From contig JAGXOR010000024.1 in the NCBI GenBank assembly GCA_023659785.1, positions 1 to 14,980 on the forward strand: 14,980 bases of DNA, in the 5' to 3' direction. Below the pieces are notes generated by a model that saw nothing but the letters and a program-made list of their open reading frames with translations, was not told the DNA's origin and did not search any database. Shown here in pieces: positions 13,697-14,980 of the stretch. The position numbers and the translations under genes were made by a program. The DNA is from Methanomicrobia archaeon LH_S13. GTDB taxonomy: Archaea; Halobacteriota; Syntropharchaeia; Alkanophagales; Methanospirareceae. Each line of letters begins with the position of its first letter. Positions within the stretch are counted from its first letter, which is position 1.

Positions 13697-14836
13697 CTAA
13701 CAAGGCATTTCAAACTCCGTAAAGGACAGCTCTTTGCCTTTTCCTTCTTCTCTTTCCTCATTCTCCTTTAGCTCAGCATTTAACAATTCCTTTGTCTTTT
13801 GCAGTTCTTCTTCGACCTTAAATAATTCTTCAATACTCCTCGCTTTTCTTTCTTCTATCTCTCTCAAGTCTGCATTTACCGATTCCTTTGTTCTCTCCAG
13901 TTCCCCTATCGCATTCGACAGTTTCTCTTTCTCTGCTAATAGCTCTTCATTATATCTATTCAAAGCAATGCTCTCAATAACCACTTTGTCTTTTTTAGCA
14001 TCCAGCGCATTCAAATTCTCATGAATGATGCGTAATTGTCTTTTCGACCCTTCAAGCTCGGCAATCAGAACCTCTTTGCGCTGCTCCAATTCGTGAATCC
14101 TTGATTCCTCCGCCTCTTTTCTTTTCGTCCATTCTTCTATCCTCTCTTTAAATTCTCCCTCGCGTGTATCAAGTTCTTTAACCATCGTCTGGAGCATTTT
14201 CTCGTTTTTGCTCAATTCCTGCTCTCTCTCTTCCAATTCCTTGAACTTTCGCTTGAATACCTTTGACTCGACCACGCTAAAAAATTTAGATAAAATACTT
14301 TCTGGCTTGTACTTGGCTTCTGCCCCTGCTTCACCACCTCTGGAAATAACCACCTCCGCAGGTCTGATTAGCTCATCGTCCAGCATGTATCCCTTTCTTA
14401 CCAGAGAAACAATGGTCTTATCCGGGAGAAAATCATTTGGCGTGGTTTCAATCGCAGTATGCAATTCGTCATTGAACCTCTCGCCGGCTGATGGTGCGAT
14501 TGAGGTTACCTCTAATGCGTTCAGCAACTGGTTAAAGGTAATTTCCAGGTTACTTCTCATTCCCTCCGCCATTTTTTCTACAACCTCACAGCCACTATCG
14601 GTCTTATAGCTATTCTTTGCACGGTCAAGCGTATCAACAACGCTGAGCAGTCGTTTGGCTAATTCACCATAGGCTTTTCCTCGTATTGCTTCCTCTCTAT
14701 CTTCAACTCGCTCTTTATACCTTGAGAAGTTAGATTTCATCTTCTGACCTTTAGCCTCTAAGGATTTTATTAATTCTTTTTTTTCATCCAATTCCTTCCT
14801 CGGGACCACTACTATTTCATCTGCTTCCCTGGACAT
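13697..14836 (-). CDS. GrpE nucleotide-exchange factor fused to a long coiled coil
   Basis: A 379-residue protein, about twice the usual GrpE length. Residues 15-166 are GrpE: a long N-terminal helix with the NFSRYKERVEDREE pattern, then VVDTLDRAKN (66-75), and the beta-wing signature GERFNDELHTAIE (118-130), IVSLVRKGYMLDDELIRPAEVVIS (two halves: IVSLVRKGY 142-150, IRPAEVVIS 157-165). Residues 195-365 form an uninterrupted, E/K/L-rich coiled coil ending in FTEFEMPC. GrpE dimers eject ADP from Hsp70; the extension would add a long rod or a tether. It is first in the operon with hsp70 and the J-like gene. No strong Shine-Dalgarno is seen (GAGAA just before ATG). Confidence 0.9.
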   Translation of the reverse strand: MSREADEIVVVPRKELDEKKELIKSLEAKGQKMKSNFSRYKERVEDREEAIRGKAYGELAKRLLSVVDTLDRAKNSYKTDSGCEVVEKMAEGMRSNLEITFNQLLNALEVTSIAPSAGERFNDELHTAIETTPNDFLPDKTIVSLVRKGYMLDDELIRPAEVVISRGGEAGAEAKYKPESILSKFFSVVESKVFKRKFKELEEREQELSKNEKMLQTMVKELDTREGEFKERIEEWTKRKEAEESRIHELEQRKEVLIAELEGSKRQLRIIHENLNALDAKKDKVVIESIALNRYNEELLAEKEKLSNAIGELERTKESVNADLREIEERKARSIEELFKVEEELQKTKELLNAELKENEEREEGKGKELSFTEFEMPC

Positions 14837-14855
14837 TTCTCGTGTAATACTATAT

Positions 14856-14875
14856 CTTCTTATTCACATAAGAAG
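14856..14875. promoter_or_regulatory. 8-bp perfect inverted repeat upstream of grpE (candidate operator)
   Basis: CTTCTTAT and ATAAGAAG are perfect inverted arms with a 4-nt spacer, 20-39 nt upstream of the grpE ATG. The position suits a repressor site for the chaperone operon. It is also inside the recombinase remnant, so it may have no regulatory role. No consensus archaeal heat-shock operator was recognised. Confidence 0.35.
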
Positions 14876-14980
14876 TGCAAAGGGAAGGAAGGATCGGTAT
14901 ACGATGCTTTCGGATGTGGCAATTAGAACACTAATGGAGTACCAGAAGAAATACAAACCGCAGGGATGGTTATTTTCAGG
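14856..14980 (+). pseudogene. 5'-truncated tyrosine recombinase (integrase) fragment, runs off the edge
   Basis: The plus frame reads LIHIRSAKGRKDRYTMLS followed by DVAIRTLMEYQKKYKPQGWLFSG to the window end. The K-G-x-K-D-R-Y-T-x-L-S segment and the KYKP-x-x-WLF-x-G segment are diagnostic of the catalytic domain of XerC/D- and integron-type tyrosine recombinases, just after the first catalytic arginine region. The preceding part with that arginine is missing: homology fades at about 14856 and the grpE gene begins on the other strand at 14836. The H-x-x-R and Tyr parts, if present, lie beyond the window. It reads as a gene cut at its 5' side. Confidence 0.72.

Noticed and set aside
13734..14609. 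Serine- and leucine-rich plus-strand ORFs opposite the GrpE gene
   Set aside because: Composition is the antisense of an E/K-rich coiled coil; not real genes.

Overview
The window looks like a piece of a euryarchaeal chromosome. Evidence: an archaeal-type Trm5, a CAT tRNA interrupted by a 48-nt intron that folds into a bulge-helix-bulge, archaeal TATA boxes (TTTATAAATA and similar), a DUF2298 membrane protein, a Thg1-family enzyme, and a small protein resembling methanogenesis marker protein 6. The marker points to an MCR-bearing methane/alkane archaeon (Methanomicrobia/Syntrophoarchaeia type, possibly near Methanophagales/ANME-1). That placement is inference; no 16S or mcr gene is present.

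Layout. 1-302: the end of an unidentified gene and a 53-residue hypothetical ORF. 356-2552 (+): trm5, a DUF166 gene and a minimal HhH/FeS glycosylase-like gene, tightly spaced. 2634-4388 (+): endonuclease-type mutL, preceded by a copy of a dispersed repeat. 4389-4747: a short tandem repeat, a decayed aspartic-protease remnant (-) and a promoter. 4793-7141 (+): a large DUF2298 membrane protein, flanked by a 28-bp direct repeat. 7149-7384: a MITE-like inverted-repeat element ending at the promoter of the intron-bearing CAT tRNA (7426-7548). 7569-8338 (-): thg1, broken by one base in a 9-T run. 8514-8816 (-) and 8890-10122 (+): a PRC-barrel protein and a site-2 protease with CBS domains, divergent from one AT-rich promoter region. 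10123-10491 (-): the marker-6-like protein, abutting the protease stop. 10603-10677 (-): tRNA-Ile(GAT).

10741-14836 (-): the most interesting region, a three-gene chaperone operon in the order grpE, hsp70, J-like. All three members are unorthodox. GrpE carries a long C-terminal coiled coil. The Hsp70 has a normal ATPase and beta-sandwich, but its helical lid is replaced by a domain strongly resembling ubiquitin. The third protein has three degenerate J-domain-like repeats, none with HPD. Spacing of 23 and 5 nt and good Shine-Dalgarno sites argue for co-expression. I infer a specialised Hsp70 machine distinct from the housekeeping DnaK-DnaJ-GrpE set. The right edge (14856-14980, +) carries a 5'-truncated tyrosine recombinase, so the operon promoter lies against a mobile-element scar.

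The left and middle parts lean towards RNA processing and DNA repair (Trm5, Thg1, two tRNAs, HhH protein, MutL). The intergenic gaps hold a small-repeat family present in at least three copies.
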